Of a DNA stretch of 64,000 bases, positions 9,467-18,128 are shown piece by piece (position 1 is the stretch's first letter; the number at the start of each line of letters is the position of its first letter). The notes beneath the pieces were generated by a model. The model did not search any database. It was given only the letters and a program-made list of their open reading frames with translations, and was not told where the DNA came from. Position numbers and translations under genes: made by a program. The stretch comes from Pseudomonas luteola NBRC 103146 (lineage in GTDB: Bacteria; Pseudomonadota; Gammaproteobacteria; Pseudomonadales; Pseudomonadaceae), in assembly GCF_002091675.1 (NCBI RefSeq), contig NZ_BDAE01000008.1, forward strand, positions 1 through 64,000. Direction: 5' to 3'.

Positions 9467-10995
9467 GGCATTACCGGAGGTTGAGGTGGATAAGCCCGCT
9501 TGGGCAGGGTCAGCAGGACCAGCAGCATGAATGCCGCGACGCCGATCAGAGCCAGATAGGCGTCGCTGAACGACAGAACGAAGGCCTGCTCGCGAACGCG
9601 GTGGCTCAAGGCCGACATCGAATCGTTGGTCAGCAGAGGTAATAGCTGGGCCTGCGCCGACCCGAGCCGGTCAAGCAGGACATTAGAATGAAAGTGCTCA
9701 CGCACCGTGATGAAATGCTCCAGCAGCGCCGCACCGATTACAGAGAAAAGACCCCGTACGGTATTGACGGTGGCGGAGGCAAAAGGACCTTCAATAGGCT
9801 GTACCACACCCGTGGCGCACATGAGCAGCGGAACCACAATCATCGGCTGCGCCAGGGTCTGCAGGATTTGCAAGGTATAGAAATCGTCCCGAATCCAATC
9901 GCTTGTCAGTTGGGAGCCACCCAGACAAGCCAGCGTCATCAGGCCAAGGCCACAGGCAATGACCCAACGGGAGTCCACCCAGTTGCGATTGATGACAGTG
10001 GCTACCAATGGCGCCATAAGAAGCTGTGGCAAGGCGATCATCAGAGCAATCGGCATGGTTTGCAGGGGACGGTAGTCATGCACGTGGGCAAGATAAGCGG
10101 ACGGAATCGCCACACCCGACATGCCCAGGATCAGAAAACTGGCCAGCGTAACGATGCCGAATGAGAAATTGCGTCGACTGAGCAGTTGCAGCTTTACCAG
10201 CGGAAGCGGGTGAAACCACTCGTTGATCAGAAACAGAGGAAACAGGATGGCAGCGCCGATGAACAACGTGCGGATCAGTGGCGAAGCCAGCCAGTCCAGC
10301 CGCTCCCCCTGCATCAGGGCAATCACAAACATAGCCACACTGCCACACCCAAGCAGTGCACCCAGCCAGTCGGCTTGTTTGAAGCGCTCAAGACGCAGCG
10401 GGTCCTGCGGCAAGCCATAAGCGATACAGGCGGCGGCGATCAGGCAGGAAGGCACCACCTGCCAGAACACCAGATGCCAGTCCAGATAATCCGTCCAGAC
10501 GGCAGCCAGCGGTACGGCAAGGTTTGGGCCGAACGTCGCGGTCAGGGCATAGGCTGAAAGACCATACAACTTGATATGCCAGGGCAGGAAGCGTAGCGCC
10601 GCCGTCATCAGGAGCGGCGGCAGCGCCCCTCCGGCCAATCCCTGGAGGACGCGTAAAAACAGCAGCGACGGCAGATCTGGTGCAAACGGACACAGCAATC
10701 CCAGGAAGGCAAACGCCAGTGTTACCCCGATAGCAAATCGGCGCAGCGAGAACGTGACCGCCAGCCACGGTGAAATGAGCATCGCCGACACCTCGGCGGC
10801 TCCGTACAATGCGCTGATCCAGGTGCCTTCGTCATGACCGATTCCAAATACGCCCCGTATATCTGCAAGGGCGATTTCCGTTACGCGGTCATTGAGACCT
10901 GAAGTCAACGCTGCAATCAGGACGCCGATAAGTCCAATAGCCAAACGCCAGCCAAAGGGTGCTGGAGCTGGCGCCGGTGGCGCAGTAGGAGACAT
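9463..10995 (-). CDS. MFS drug efflux transporter, DHA2 (EmrB-like) family
   Basis: A 510-residue protein with about 14 hydrophobic segments, as expected for DHA2 pumps. The N-terminal half carries DRVTEIALADIRGVFG, typical of the first helix-loop region of EmrB relatives. The N-terminus is Pro/Ala rich before the first helix. It is the first gene of the pump operon and diverges from the IclR regulator at 11093, with a 15-bp palindrome between them. Substrate not inferable; fatty acids, phenolics and hydrophobic drugs are usual for the family. Confidence 0.88.
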   Translation of the reverse strand: MSPTAPPAPAPAPFGWRLAIGLIGVLIAALTSGLNDRVTEIALADIRGVFGIGHDEGTWISALYGAAEVSAMLISPWLAVTFSLRRFAIGVTLAFAFLGLLCPFAPDLPSLLFLRVLQGLAGGALPPLLMTAALRFLPWHIKLYGLSAYALTATFGPNLAVPLAAVWTDYLDWHLVFWQVVPSCLIAAACIAYGLPQDPLRLERFKQADWLGALLGCGSVAMFVIALMQGERLDWLASPLIRTLFIGAAILFPLFLINEWFHPLPLVKLQLLSRRNFSFGIVTLASFLILGMSGVAIPSAYLAHVHDYRPLQTMPIALMIALPQLLMAPLVATVINRNWVDSRWVIACGLGLMTLACLGGSQLTSDWIRDDFYTLQILQTLAQPMIVVPLLMCATGVVQPIEGPFASATVNTVRGLFSVIGAALLEHFITVREHFHSNVLLDRLGSAQAQLLPLLTNDSMSALSHRVREQAFVLSFSDAYLALIGVAAFMLLVLLTLPKRAYPPQPPVMP

Positions 10996-11052
10996 AGAAT
11001 TTCCAAAAACGAAAAGGACTCGAAACTGAGCCTATGGTGCAGAAACAATATG

Positions 11053-11067
11053 CGGTACAGTGTACCG
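11053..11067. promoter_or_regulatory. Perfect palindrome, probable IclR operator
   Basis: CGGTACAGTGTACCG is a perfect 7+1+7 palindrome in the 97-bp gap between the divergent efflux operon (start 10995) and the iclR-type gene (start 11093). IclR-family proteins bind such palindromes in divergent promoters. The element is 26 bp from the regulator start, so it could serve both autoregulation and control of the pump. Confidence 0.65.
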
Positions 11068-11092
11068 AACAGTGATACACAGGACAATATCC

Positions 11093-11872
11093 ATGACGAC
11101 CTCTGAGCCGGAACGTGGTGCCATTCAGGTTATTTCACGGGCCGCGGCCATCCTTCGCTGCCTTGAAAATGAACCCGCAGGGCTTAGCCTTGGCGCTATC
11201 GCCAAACGCATCGACCTGCCCCGCTCCACCGTGCAGCGGCTAGTGGATGCACTGGCATTGGAGCAGCTGCTCGAGGTTCATGGCGCTGGCGGCGTGCGGT
11301 TAGGACCAGCCCTGATCCGGTTGGCGTCCCGGAGCCATGGCGATATCACCCAGCGGGTGCGCCCCTTTCTGGAAGAGTTGTCCAAGCACACCGGCGAGAC
11401 GGCTGTACTGGTGCATGCCAATCGCGCTGAATTGATGGTGCTGCACTCGGTTATATCCAGTCAGGAACTACGAGTAGCACCCACCCCCGGTAACTTTCTG
11501 GCCATTCACGCTACTTCGGGTGGAAAAATGCTGCTGTCGGGCATGACGGACGGCGTAGTAACCCAGCTGCTTGGACCCGAGCTAAAAGTGCTTACTCACA
11601 AGACCCTTTCCACCCTGCCCGCCTTGCTCGATGAATTGCAGCAGATTCGGGAAGATGGCTTTTCCTATGATCGCGAAGAGCACATGCTGGGTGTCCATGC
11701 CATGGCTATCGGCATTGAAACGCCTCAGGGCAGGTATGCCATTTCCCTGGTTGGCCCTGCCTGGCGGATGGAGGCAAATGACGAGGGCCTGCGCCGCGCG
11801 TTAACAGATTGCCGTAACGCACTAGCCGACGCGCTGCGTAGCCCTCAGGTCGATCATCCGCCGGCTGGATGA
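11093..11872 (+). CDS. IclR-family transcriptional regulator
   Basis: A 259-residue protein with an N-terminal winged helix (RAAAILRCLENEPAGLSLGAIAKRIDLPRSTVQRLVDAL, split here by function: winged helix over about residues 15-65). A C-terminal IclR ligand-binding domain follows, containing LAIHATSGGKMLLSG and GFSYDREEHMLGVHAMAIGI. The start at 11093 is preferred because a frame start at 11060 would overlap the palindromic operator. It is divergent from the EmrAB-like pump operon, which is its likely target. Confidence 0.88.
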   Translation: MTTSEPERGAIQVISRAAAILRCLENEPAGLSLGAIAKRIDLPRSTVQRLVDALALEQLLEVHGAGGVRLGPALIRLASRSHGDITQRVRPFLEELSKHTGETAVLVHANRAELMVLHSVISSQELRVAPTPGNFLAIHATSGGKMLLSGMTDGVVTQLLGPELKVLTHKTLSTLPALLDELQQIREDGFSYDREEHMLGVHAMAIGIETPQGRYAISLVGPAWRMEANDEGLRRALTDCRNALADALRSPQVDHPPAG

Positions 11873-11873
11873 G

Positions 11874-12950
11874 TCAGGCGAGTTCTGCACCTTCTGCAAC
11901 CAATGGATCGACTCCAGCATTTTTGTCGGCCAACTGAAGCACCTCGCTGATTGCCTGACTGACAATGCTCGGGTGGTCTTCAGGATTGAAATGTCGCCCG
12001 CCGGGAATGGATACCAGAGAGGCGTTCAGCTCAGCTGCCAACTGCTGGCCCGAAGCGAACGTAATGGAGTCCGAATCTCCCCAGACGATCCGCTTGGGCC
12101 CACGGATGATGGACAGTTTCCCCGCCAGTGCCTGGGTGTCTTTCGAGTCCAGACAACTGATCTGATGCGCAAAGGCCTTGGGGCCGATGGTTCGCGAGTA
12201 CGGCTGCCAATGCAGGCTGATCGACTCCTGGCGGCGAGCCTCATTATCGTGTCCCAAGTTGTACACACCGCTTAAAAAGAGTGGCTTGAACAGACTGGGT
12301 GGAAGCTGTTCGATGACCGACGCCTTGAGTTTGGCCAGGCGCACCGTAGGAACAGGCCAGTTGTCATACGCGACGCTATCGACTAGCACCAATCCGCTAC
12401 TGAGCTCAGGATGCCTGACCAGGAGTTCCTGAAGTACGCCCCCGCCGAGATCATGTCCGACGAAGACGGCTTGGGTGATGTTCATGTGCTGCAGCCAGTC
12501 GTACAGGTAGTCCGCTTGTTTGGGGAGCGAAATGTCGCGCTCAAAGCCCTCTTCCATCGACCAGCCAAAGCCCACCAGCTCCCAGGCAAGGCAACGCACA
12601 CCCGGCTTGCAGACCTGCGGAATCACATAACGCCACAGACGTGGATGAGTAGGAATACCATGTACCATAATGACGGGTATTGCACCTGGGTCGGAATCAC
12701 CGTGCTCCTCCCACCGCATAGTGATGCCATTGACGAGGGCTGTACGAATAAGCTCGGGCGCTGCCTGCTCATTCGCATCGATTGACGCCTCATTGGCACT
12801 CGGCTTGAGCAACGCGCTACCCAGCCCCAACGCCGCTGCAGCCGACACCATACTGCGCAGCCCTCCACGGGGCATGGCCAGTGCACAGGCCGCCGCCACG
12901 CTACTCAAGATCAAGCGTTTCTTGTCGAAATTGAAAGATGACTTGTTCAT
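11874..12950 (-). CDS. Exported alpha/beta hydrolase with Asp nucleophile (epoxide hydrolase/dehalogenase-like)
   Basis: This 358-residue protein has an N-terminal export or membrane segment (about residues 12-50, two hydrophobic stretches) followed by an alpha/beta-hydrolase fold. The oxyanion motif is HGIPTHPRLWR. The nucleophile elbow reads GHDLGGG, so the nucleophile is Asp, as in epoxide hydrolases and haloalkane or fluoroacetate dehalogenases, not Ser as in esterases. A catalytic-His candidate lies in GGRHFNPEDHPSIV. The start at 12950 follows GGAGGTCAC. Its stop is 1 bp from the convergent IclR gene. The reaction is uncertain between epoxide and C-halogen hydrolysis. Confidence 0.75.
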   Translation of the reverse strand: MNKSSFNFDKKRLILSSVAAACALAMPRGGLRSMVSAAAALGLGSALLKPSANEASIDANEQAAPELIRTALVNGITMRWEEHGDSDPGAIPVIMVHGIPTHPRLWRYVIPQVCKPGVRCLAWELVGFGWSMEEGFERDISLPKQADYLYDWLQHMNITQAVFVGHDLGGGVLQELLVRHPELSSGLVLVDSVAYDNWPVPTVRLAKLKASVIEQLPPSLFKPLFLSGVYNLGHDNEARRQESISLHWQPYSRTIGPKAFAHQISCLDSKDTQALAGKLSIIRGPKRIVWGDSDSITFASGQQLAAELNASLVSIPGGRHFNPEDHPSIVSQAISEVLQLADKNAGVDPLVAEGAELA

Positions 12951-13101
12951 GTGACCTCCAAACCTGTTCAAGGTGTGGGCCACAATATGAGACCGGAGGT
13001 TCCGGTCAAAACCAGAGAGACGACAAAGGGCGTGTACTGGCAAGGCAGACAACACCCTCTGAATAATCGGAGCCTAACGCTGAAAGGCGCCGTGTAGGAC
13101 C

Positions 13102-13416
13102 TTACTGGTTAGGCGCGTGGCCATATTTCTTGATGAACTGCTTTTCCATTTCCTGGCAGGACTGCTGGATCGAGAGACGATCCCCTGAGCCAGCGGCGGC
13201 AGCATCAGCGCGCTGATGACAGGCTTCGATCGTACTCCGTTCGTTGGCTTCAACCTGAGGCGAAGGCCCGCGGGTAAAGAGATAGATCATGCCGCCAAAC
13301 AGTGCGAAGGCAAAGGCAATGGCACCGACGGTCATCCAGAGGCAGCCGGCCTTACTGGGCGGCGGCTCGGGCTCGTCGGTATTGAGATGGATATGGGGGC
13401 TTTTATCTTCTTTCAC
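13102..13416 (-). CDS. Small membrane-anchored hypothetical protein
   Basis: The 104-residue product has a short charged, Pro-rich cytoplasmic N-terminus, one transmembrane helix (about residues 26-48, VGAIAFAFALFGGMIYLF) and a C-terminal soluble part with three Cys in total, two of which (EACHQ and QQSCQE) could form a disulfide. I do not recognise the family. It stands alone between the hydrolase gene and the CtaG-like gene. A GAGGTCCCG-like site precedes the start. Confidence 0.6.
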   Translation of the reverse strand: MKEDKSPHIHLNTDEPEPPPSKAGCLWMTVGAIAFAFALFGGMIYLFTRGPSPQVEANERSTIEACHQRADAAAAGSGDRLSIQQSCQEMEKQFIKKYGHAPNQ

Positions 13417-13495
13417 AACGGGACCTCTAGCCGTGGGAACGCGAATCTAGCATGTCTTTAACGCTTCGATAACTGAAAGGATGTGCAGGTTCTCC

Positions 13496-14326
13496 TTATC
13501 CTGTCCTGGTCAGCCCATAAACCAGCGGCTGATGACTGTACGCTTGGGCCTGGAGGCGTTTGCGATGACGAAACCACACCCTGCAGAACGCAACGGCCAG
13601 TAGCACCTCTGCCAAATCACCACCGTAGTACATCCATTGAGCGGCAGATTCGATTTCGGTACGCGCATAACCAAGCCCATGGGGATAACCAAACCCATAC
13701 ATGATCTTGGCCAGCCCTGCGTGGGCGGCCATAGCGATGAACAGCACGACCAGTCGCAGGCGCAGCGTAGGCCGATGAGGCGCGGAATCAGGTCCGGCAA
13801 TGGCCCAGGTGAACAGATACCCCGACAGGATAAAGTGCAGATGCAGCCAGGTATGAACCCATGGGCTGGTCTGGCTTAGCGCAAAAAATGAGGTCAGATA
13901 CAGAACATACATACCGCCTATATCCAGAAGCGCCGCCGTAATCGGATGAGTCAGCACACGCATGAAGCGCGTCGCCAACAAGCGAACCAGTACCCGTGCC
14001 GTATCAATGGGTATAGTGCGCAGCACCAGCGTACCCGGTGCGCCAAATACCAGGCCCAGCGGCGCAAACATGCCCAGCAGAAGGTGCTGGAGCATATGTC
14101 CGCGAAGGTCCTGATGAGCAAAGCTCGATACCGGTGGCATGAAGGCGACCACGATCAGGACGATGCCAACCGCAAAGCTGAGCGTACGCCAGCCGGACCA
14201 TGTCCGCCCTTGCCGCTGCAAGCAGATTACACCGAAGCAGTAGAACAACCAGACGATGATAGCCAGCAGGATCGGGAATACCGCTACGTGGCCCGGCCCC
14301 AGGAAATAGGCATGCATTATCAGCAA
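13496..14326 (-). CDS. CtaG/caa3-type cytochrome oxidase assembly-like membrane protein
   Basis: A 276-residue polytopic protein with about seven hydrophobic segments. The motif HMLQHLLLGMFAPLGLVFGAP and later His-rich helices (WVHTWLHLHFILSGYLFTW) match the caa3_CtaG family (PF09678). Family members are linked to copper insertion or cytochrome oxidase assembly, but no oxidase genes are in the window, so the role here is open. It follows the DUF2243 gene with a 12-bp gap, and the two probably form a unit. A second ATG three codons in is an alternative start. Confidence 0.82.
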   Translation of the reverse strand: MLIMHAYFLGPGHVAVFPILLAIIVWLFYCFGVICLQRQGRTWSGWRTLSFAVGIVLIVVAFMPPVSSFAHQDLRGHMLQHLLLGMFAPLGLVFGAPGTLVLRTIPIDTARVLVRLLATRFMRVLTHPITAALLDIGGMYVLYLTSFFALSQTSPWVHTWLHLHFILSGYLFTWAIAGPDSAPHRPTLRLRLVVLFIAMAAHAGLAKIMYGFGYPHGLGYARTEIESAAQWMYYGGDLAEVLLAVAFCRVWFRHRKRLQAQAYSHQPLVYGLTRTG

Positions 14327-14338
14327 GGCTCCTAGGGG

Positions 14339-14809
14339 TTATGGGCTGACGTAGGTGCGTCGGGCTCTTCTCAGCAATAAAAGGCCAATCAGCAGCAATA
14401 CGATACCCGCGAGGTTCCAGAGCAGGTCATACAGCATTAAATTGTCGACGTATCGGACCTGATGCAGGCGCAGGACTTTGTGATCAATCAGGCCATCGAA
14501 CAGTTGAAATGCCCCCATCCCCATGAAGAAGCCGGCCCAGGCCTGAGGTTTGGCAAAGGCTTTACGCTCCCGCAGTTCGGCCACCATGAAAAACCCGACA
14601 ATAATCAGAATGAGTTCGGCCGAATGCAGGATGCCATCGGAAAGCAAGGCGAAAGCACCCGTGCCACGATCCACAAAATGATGCCAGGCCAAGACTTGGT
14701 GAAAAATGATTTCATCGATGGCGGCCATGAAGCCGATCCCAATAAGCAACGCAGCTGTCAGGGATCGGCGCGCCAGTAGCGTGGCTGATGTTCCGGTAGC
14801 CATGGGCAT
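14339..14809 (-). CDS. DUF2243 membrane protein
   Basis: This 156-residue protein has four predicted membrane helices. It matches the DUF2243 pattern: GFMAAIDEIIFHQVLAWHHF, SDGILHSAEL and GAFQLFDGLIDHKVLRLHQV, each with conserved His and Asp in or near the membrane. DUF2243 genes commonly sit beside CtaG-like genes, as here. Function is not established; a metal- or redox-linked membrane role is inference only. Confidence 0.82.
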   Translation of the reverse strand: MPMATGTSATLLARRSLTAALLIGIGFMAAIDEIIFHQVLAWHHFVDRGTGAFALLSDGILHSAELILIIVGFFMVAELRERKAFAKPQAWAGFFMGMGAFQLFDGLIDHKVLRLHQVRYVDNLMLYDLLWNLAGIVLLLIGLLLLRRARRTYVSP

Positions 14810-14947
14810 TCCTTCTTGTCTCGGTCACTCACTCGTCTTATCCAGTGGTCTGGACAAGCCTCTGTGAAGTAAGACGCAAGACGAGCGGGATCGTTCGAGG
14901 AAAGCCAATGGTTCAGCGCAGGCAGGAATTACCTGTCAGACAATTTA

Positions 14948-15328
14948 TTACTCTACTCGTATGGCGGAATGCACATCCTTGCTTTCAATCCATCCCTCTA
15001 CCGGCTGCTGATCACCCGTAGAGATCTGGACCTTTTTCCAGCGCTTGTATTCACGCGTATCCACTACCCGTACGGATGTGCCAGCTGCCAGACGAGTCTG
15101 CACATTCCCCCGCCGAGCCGCTGCCGTGTCATACACAACAGGCCATTTACGCACCAACACATTGTCTGTCTGCACATGCCAGGTTTGCTCGGGACCTGCT
15201 TCACGAAACGAAACTTCAGCCGCATGCACTGTGATCGAGGAGAAAGAGGCACCCAAAAAAGCCAGGCTTAACATGAGGGTTTGCGCGGCCTTCAGCCTGT
15301 GATTCGGGTGTTTCCTTGGGGTTGCCAT
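14948..15328 (-). CDS. Exported SH3b-domain protein
   Basis: The 126-residue product begins with an n-region rich in His/Arg/Lys and a hydrophobic core (LMLSLAFLGASFSSITVHA) with a likely cleavage after VHA, residue about 37. The rest is one bacterial SH3 (SH3b) domain: NVLVRKWP, then LAAGTSVRVVDTREYKRWKKVQIS and EGWIESKDV. Such domains bind peptidoglycan or protein partners in the periplasm. The start at 15328 is chosen because the signal peptide follows it directly; an upstream ATG adds 20 unrelated residues. Confidence 0.78.
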   Translation of the reverse strand: MATPRKHPNHRLKAAQTLMLSLAFLGASFSSITVHAAEVSFREAGPEQTWHVQTDNVLVRKWPVVYDTAAARRGNVQTRLAAGTSVRVVDTREYKRWKKVQISTGDQQPVEGWIESKDVHSAIRVE

Positions 15329-15481
15329 TAAGTCGCTCCATGCAATGATGGCGCTATGACAGTGTTCTATGCAGCAGGTTCGATGCAATTAATCATTATT
15401 TGAATGAATTAAGAAAGGCGGTACGGATCTTAGCCGTAAGAACGCTGGCATCGAGCCTGGCCCTGATCCTGCCAAGCTGCC

Positions 15482-16456
15482 ATGATGAGTCAAAACAACA
15501 AGGACGCAGCGGTTACCGTGCTACAGATACTGTCCATCACGACCCCTATCTTCATCCTGATTGGTCTTGGCTTTTTTGCTTCCAAGAGCGGCATTCTGGT
15601 GCGGGAGCAGATCCGTGGTTTGGGTAGCTTCGTCATCACATTCGCAATGCCGGCCCTGATCATCCGGGCGTTATCCGAAAGCCCGATCGATCAGGTGTTC
15701 AATAAATCCTATCTCATCGCTTACGCGGTAGGATCGCTTCTAGTCTTCACCGGCGGCTTCTGCTTTACCCGCTACAAGCTCAAACAGACCCTGGATGTCA
15801 GCGCCATTACAGGCATGGGCATGTCGGTGTCTAACAGTGGCTTCATTGGCTATCCGATTGCCGTATTGGTACTGGGACAACCGGCTGCGGTAGCGTTGGC
15901 CCTCAACATGCTGGTGGAAAACATGCTGATGATTCCATTAGCGCTGGCGCTGGCTGAAGCCAGTCGCTCCAGCGAAGGCGGTGTGTTGAAAGTGCTCTTG
16001 GACATCGTCAAGCGACTGGGCAAGAACCCAATGATCATCGCGATTCTTGTCGGGCTCCTGCTGTCGGCACTACAGATCAAACTGCCTATCGCGATCTATA
16101 CGGTGATCGACATGCTGGCCCACGCCTCGGCGCCCACTGCGCTCTTTGTAATTGGCGCCACGCTGTATGGCCTGAAGGCAAAAGGCATGCTGGTCGACGT
16201 CGGCCGGATTGCGGGCAGCAAACTCATTCTGCATCCGCTGGCCGTCTTTGTGATGACCCTGATGCTGCCCTCCATTGATCCAACGCTCAAGCTCGCAGCC
16301 GTTTTGTTCGCCAGCGCGCCGATGATGAGTATTTATCCGATCATAGGACAACGCTATGGACTGGAAGGCCGTTGCGCGGCTGCGCTCATGGTAGCCACAA
16401 CTGCCTCGTTTTTTACAATCAGTGCTTTGCTCATGTTTATCAGCCCTGCACCGTGA
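15482..16456 (+). CDS. AEC-family (auxin efflux carrier-like) transporter
   Basis: A 324-residue inner-membrane protein with ten hydrophobic segments in a 5+5 arrangement. It has the characteristic GFFASKSGILV, ALIIRAL, and MGMSVSNSGFIGYPI motifs of the membrane transport protein family PF03547. Bacterial members carry malonate, malate or related acids. There are tandem ATG codons at the start, and no close neighbours on the same strand except the RcnB-like gene 89 bp downstream. Confidence 0.85.
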   Translation: MMSQNNKDAAVTVLQILSITTPIFILIGLGFFASKSGILVREQIRGLGSFVITFAMPALIIRALSESPIDQVFNKSYLIAYAVGSLLVFTGGFCFTRYKLKQTLDVSAITGMGMSVSNSGFIGYPIAVLVLGQPAAVALALNMLVENMLMIPLALALAEASRSSEGGVLKVLLDIVKRLGKNPMIIAILVGLLLSALQIKLPIAIYTVIDMLAHASAPTALFVIGATLYGLKAKGMLVDVGRIAGSKLILHPLAVFVMTLMLPSIDPTLKLAAVLFASAPMMSIYPIIGQRYGLEGRCAAALMVATTASFFTISALLMFISPAP

Positions 16457-16545
16457 CGCGGGGCCGCAGCGGAAAATAAAGCGCCTTGGGGATATCCAGG
16501 AGCCAATGCAGGTCTCATGTATAGACTCGATCATTGGAGGACGAG

Positions 16546-16923
16546 ATGAATATCAAAGCACTATCGGCCGTTGTAGCCATCAGCGCATCCCTTGCAAGCG
16601 GTGCCCTCTTCGCCCAGCAAGCCGCTGGCGATCACCAGCCTTCCAACAGCAAGTACCAGTCCGAAGTAATGAAAAAGGCACCTAATCAGTCAGAAGATGC
16701 CACCGTCAAGGACCCGAACAGCAACAACGAATATAAGGTAGGCAGCGAAGCGCCTGATAAATATCAGCGTGATACCTACCGAATCAAGGATTGGAAAGCC
16801 CACGGCCTGAGCGCTCCCGAAGAGAACCAGCACTGGGTCAAGATCGGTAACGATTATGTGCTCCTGAAAGACACCGAAGGCGCGATCATCAAGATCGTCA
16901 AAGGGCAGGACTCGAAGAAGTAA
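16546..16923 (+). CDS. RcnB-like periplasmic protein
   Basis: A 125-residue protein with a signal peptide (MNIKALSAVVAISASLASGA, cleavage likely after LFA). The C-terminal motif HWVKIGNDYVLLKDTEGAIIKIV is the RcnB family signature (PF11776), following a DKYQRDTYRIKDW segment. RcnB of E. coli affects nickel/cobalt homeostasis, but this family is broad and no rcnA efflux gene is adjacent. The start at 16546 follows GGAGGACGAG. A strong terminator lies downstream. Confidence 0.82.
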   Translation: MNIKALSAVVAISASLASGALFAQQAAGDHQPSNSKYQSEVMKKAPNQSEDATVKDPNSNNEYKVGSEAPDKYQRDTYRIKDWKAHGLSAPEENQHWVKIGNDYVLLKDTEGAIIKIVKGQDSKK

Positions 16924-16956
16924 CCGCGGGCTGATCAAGCCTGTCAGTACTACGCA

Positions 16957-16990
16957 TAAGGGCCGGAACAGTTACCGGCCCTTATTGTTT
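16957..16990 (+). terminator. Intrinsic terminator after the RcnB-like gene
   Basis: AAGGGCCGG-aacagtta-CCGGCCCTT (16958-16983) is a perfect 9-bp stem followed by ATTGTTT. It also marks the boundary with the secretion-system block, whose last gene ends convergently at 17052. Confidence 0.85.
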
Positions 16991-17051
16991 GCACTCTTCA
17001 TACGTTTGGCCTTTATCGACTTACTCCTTAGCCTGCGCCCTTGTCTATCAG

Positions 17052-18095
17052 CTAAATCAGGCGAGCACCTACCAGAATGTCCGCCACGGCCTGAAAGGTC
17101 GCTTCCGGCACCCCTTCTCCGGCTGTCCGCTGGGCAATGCGCTCAGCCAGTCCTCCGTTGACTGCATAAGGGAGCCGCAACTGTTGTGCGTCCTGAATCA
17201 TCTGGTGGGATTGCTCGGGTTCTGCACGGCAGACGATGACCGGCACCGGTGTCTCGCCCCTGACATACCTCAACCCTACGACCCACTGCCCAGGCGCACC
17301 AATAATGAGCGAGGCATGCTGCAGGCCACGCTTGGCTGAAAGGCTCTGCATGTCGCGGCGTAACCGCTGGCGCTCACGCTTGACCATCGGGTTGCCGTCA
17401 GTGTCCTTGAGTTCGCGCTTCTGTTCGCTCTTGGTCATGCGCATTTCCCGAGCAAAGAGCCAGCGCTGCATCAGCACATCGAAACCGCCTACGATCAAAA
17501 AAGCGATGATAGCCGTGATGACCAACGGTTTTAGAAGCCCCAGGAACGTGGCATACAGGCAGGAGGTACCGCAGTAGGAAGACTCCATTAGCCGTTGCAG
17601 CCCCAGCCGGTAAACGATGATGAACGCCACCGCCATTGCGCAGAGCTTGATAAGCGCCTTCAGAAATTCGATAACGCTGCGCATGGAAAAAATACGCTTG
17701 AAGCCAGCAACCGGATCGATCCGCTCATACGTTGGCTTCACCGGCTCGGCCGAAAAGACCATACCGCGCATGACCACAATATTAGTCAGAATCACTGTGA
17801 CTACCGTGACAGCAAACAGCGGTAACGTGGCGGCCATCAGGACATCAAGCCCCAGCATTTGCAGCCTTGGCCAGACCTGGGTGAATGGCTCGACGTAGAT
17901 TCGACCTGCCTCAAGCAACAGCGCCTCCACACGCGCCTCGATATCGGGCGCTATCACGACCACGCACAGGGTGCAGGCCAGGATAACCATACCGGTTACC
18001 AGATCCTGGCTTTTGGGCAGTTGTCCTTTCTTGCGTGCATCACGCAGTTTCTTGGCTGAGGCCGGAAGGGATTTTTCCTCAGTCTGCTGACTCAT
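17052..18095 (-). CDS. sctU: T3SS export-apparatus switch protein SctU (RhcU/HrcU)
   Basis: This 347-residue FlhB/YscU family protein begins EKSLPASAKKLRDARKKGQ, then has four membrane helices, a cytoplasmic linker (TKSEQKRELKDTDGNPMVK) and the C-terminal switch domain. In the family the switch domain cleaves itself at Asn-Pro in NPTH. Here the aligned position (residues 267-270, bases 17286-17297) reads APGQ within IIGAPGQWVVGLRY, so both the catalytic Asn and the His are lost, while the flanking LRY and RGETPVP are kept. The start at 18095 is chosen because the family begins there. Last gene of the sctC1-sctU block. Confidence 0.93.
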   Translation of the reverse strand: MSQQTEEKSLPASAKKLRDARKKGQLPKSQDLVTGMVILACTLCVVVIAPDIEARVEALLLEAGRIYVEPFTQVWPRLQMLGLDVLMAATLPLFAVTVVTVILTNIVVMRGMVFSAEPVKPTYERIDPVAGFKRIFSMRSVIEFLKALIKLCAMAVAFIIVYRLGLQRLMESSYCGTSCLYATFLGLLKPLVITAIIAFLIVGGFDVLMQRWLFAREMRMTKSEQKRELKDTDGNPMVKRERQRLRRDMQSLSAKRGLQHASLIIGAPGQWVVGLRYVRGETPVPVIVCRAEPEQSHQMIQDAQQLRLPYAVNGGLAERIAQRTAGEGVPEATFQAVADILVGARLI

Positions 18096-18128
18096 GACAC
18101 CACTACCTGAAAGCACCTGTTCATTGCC

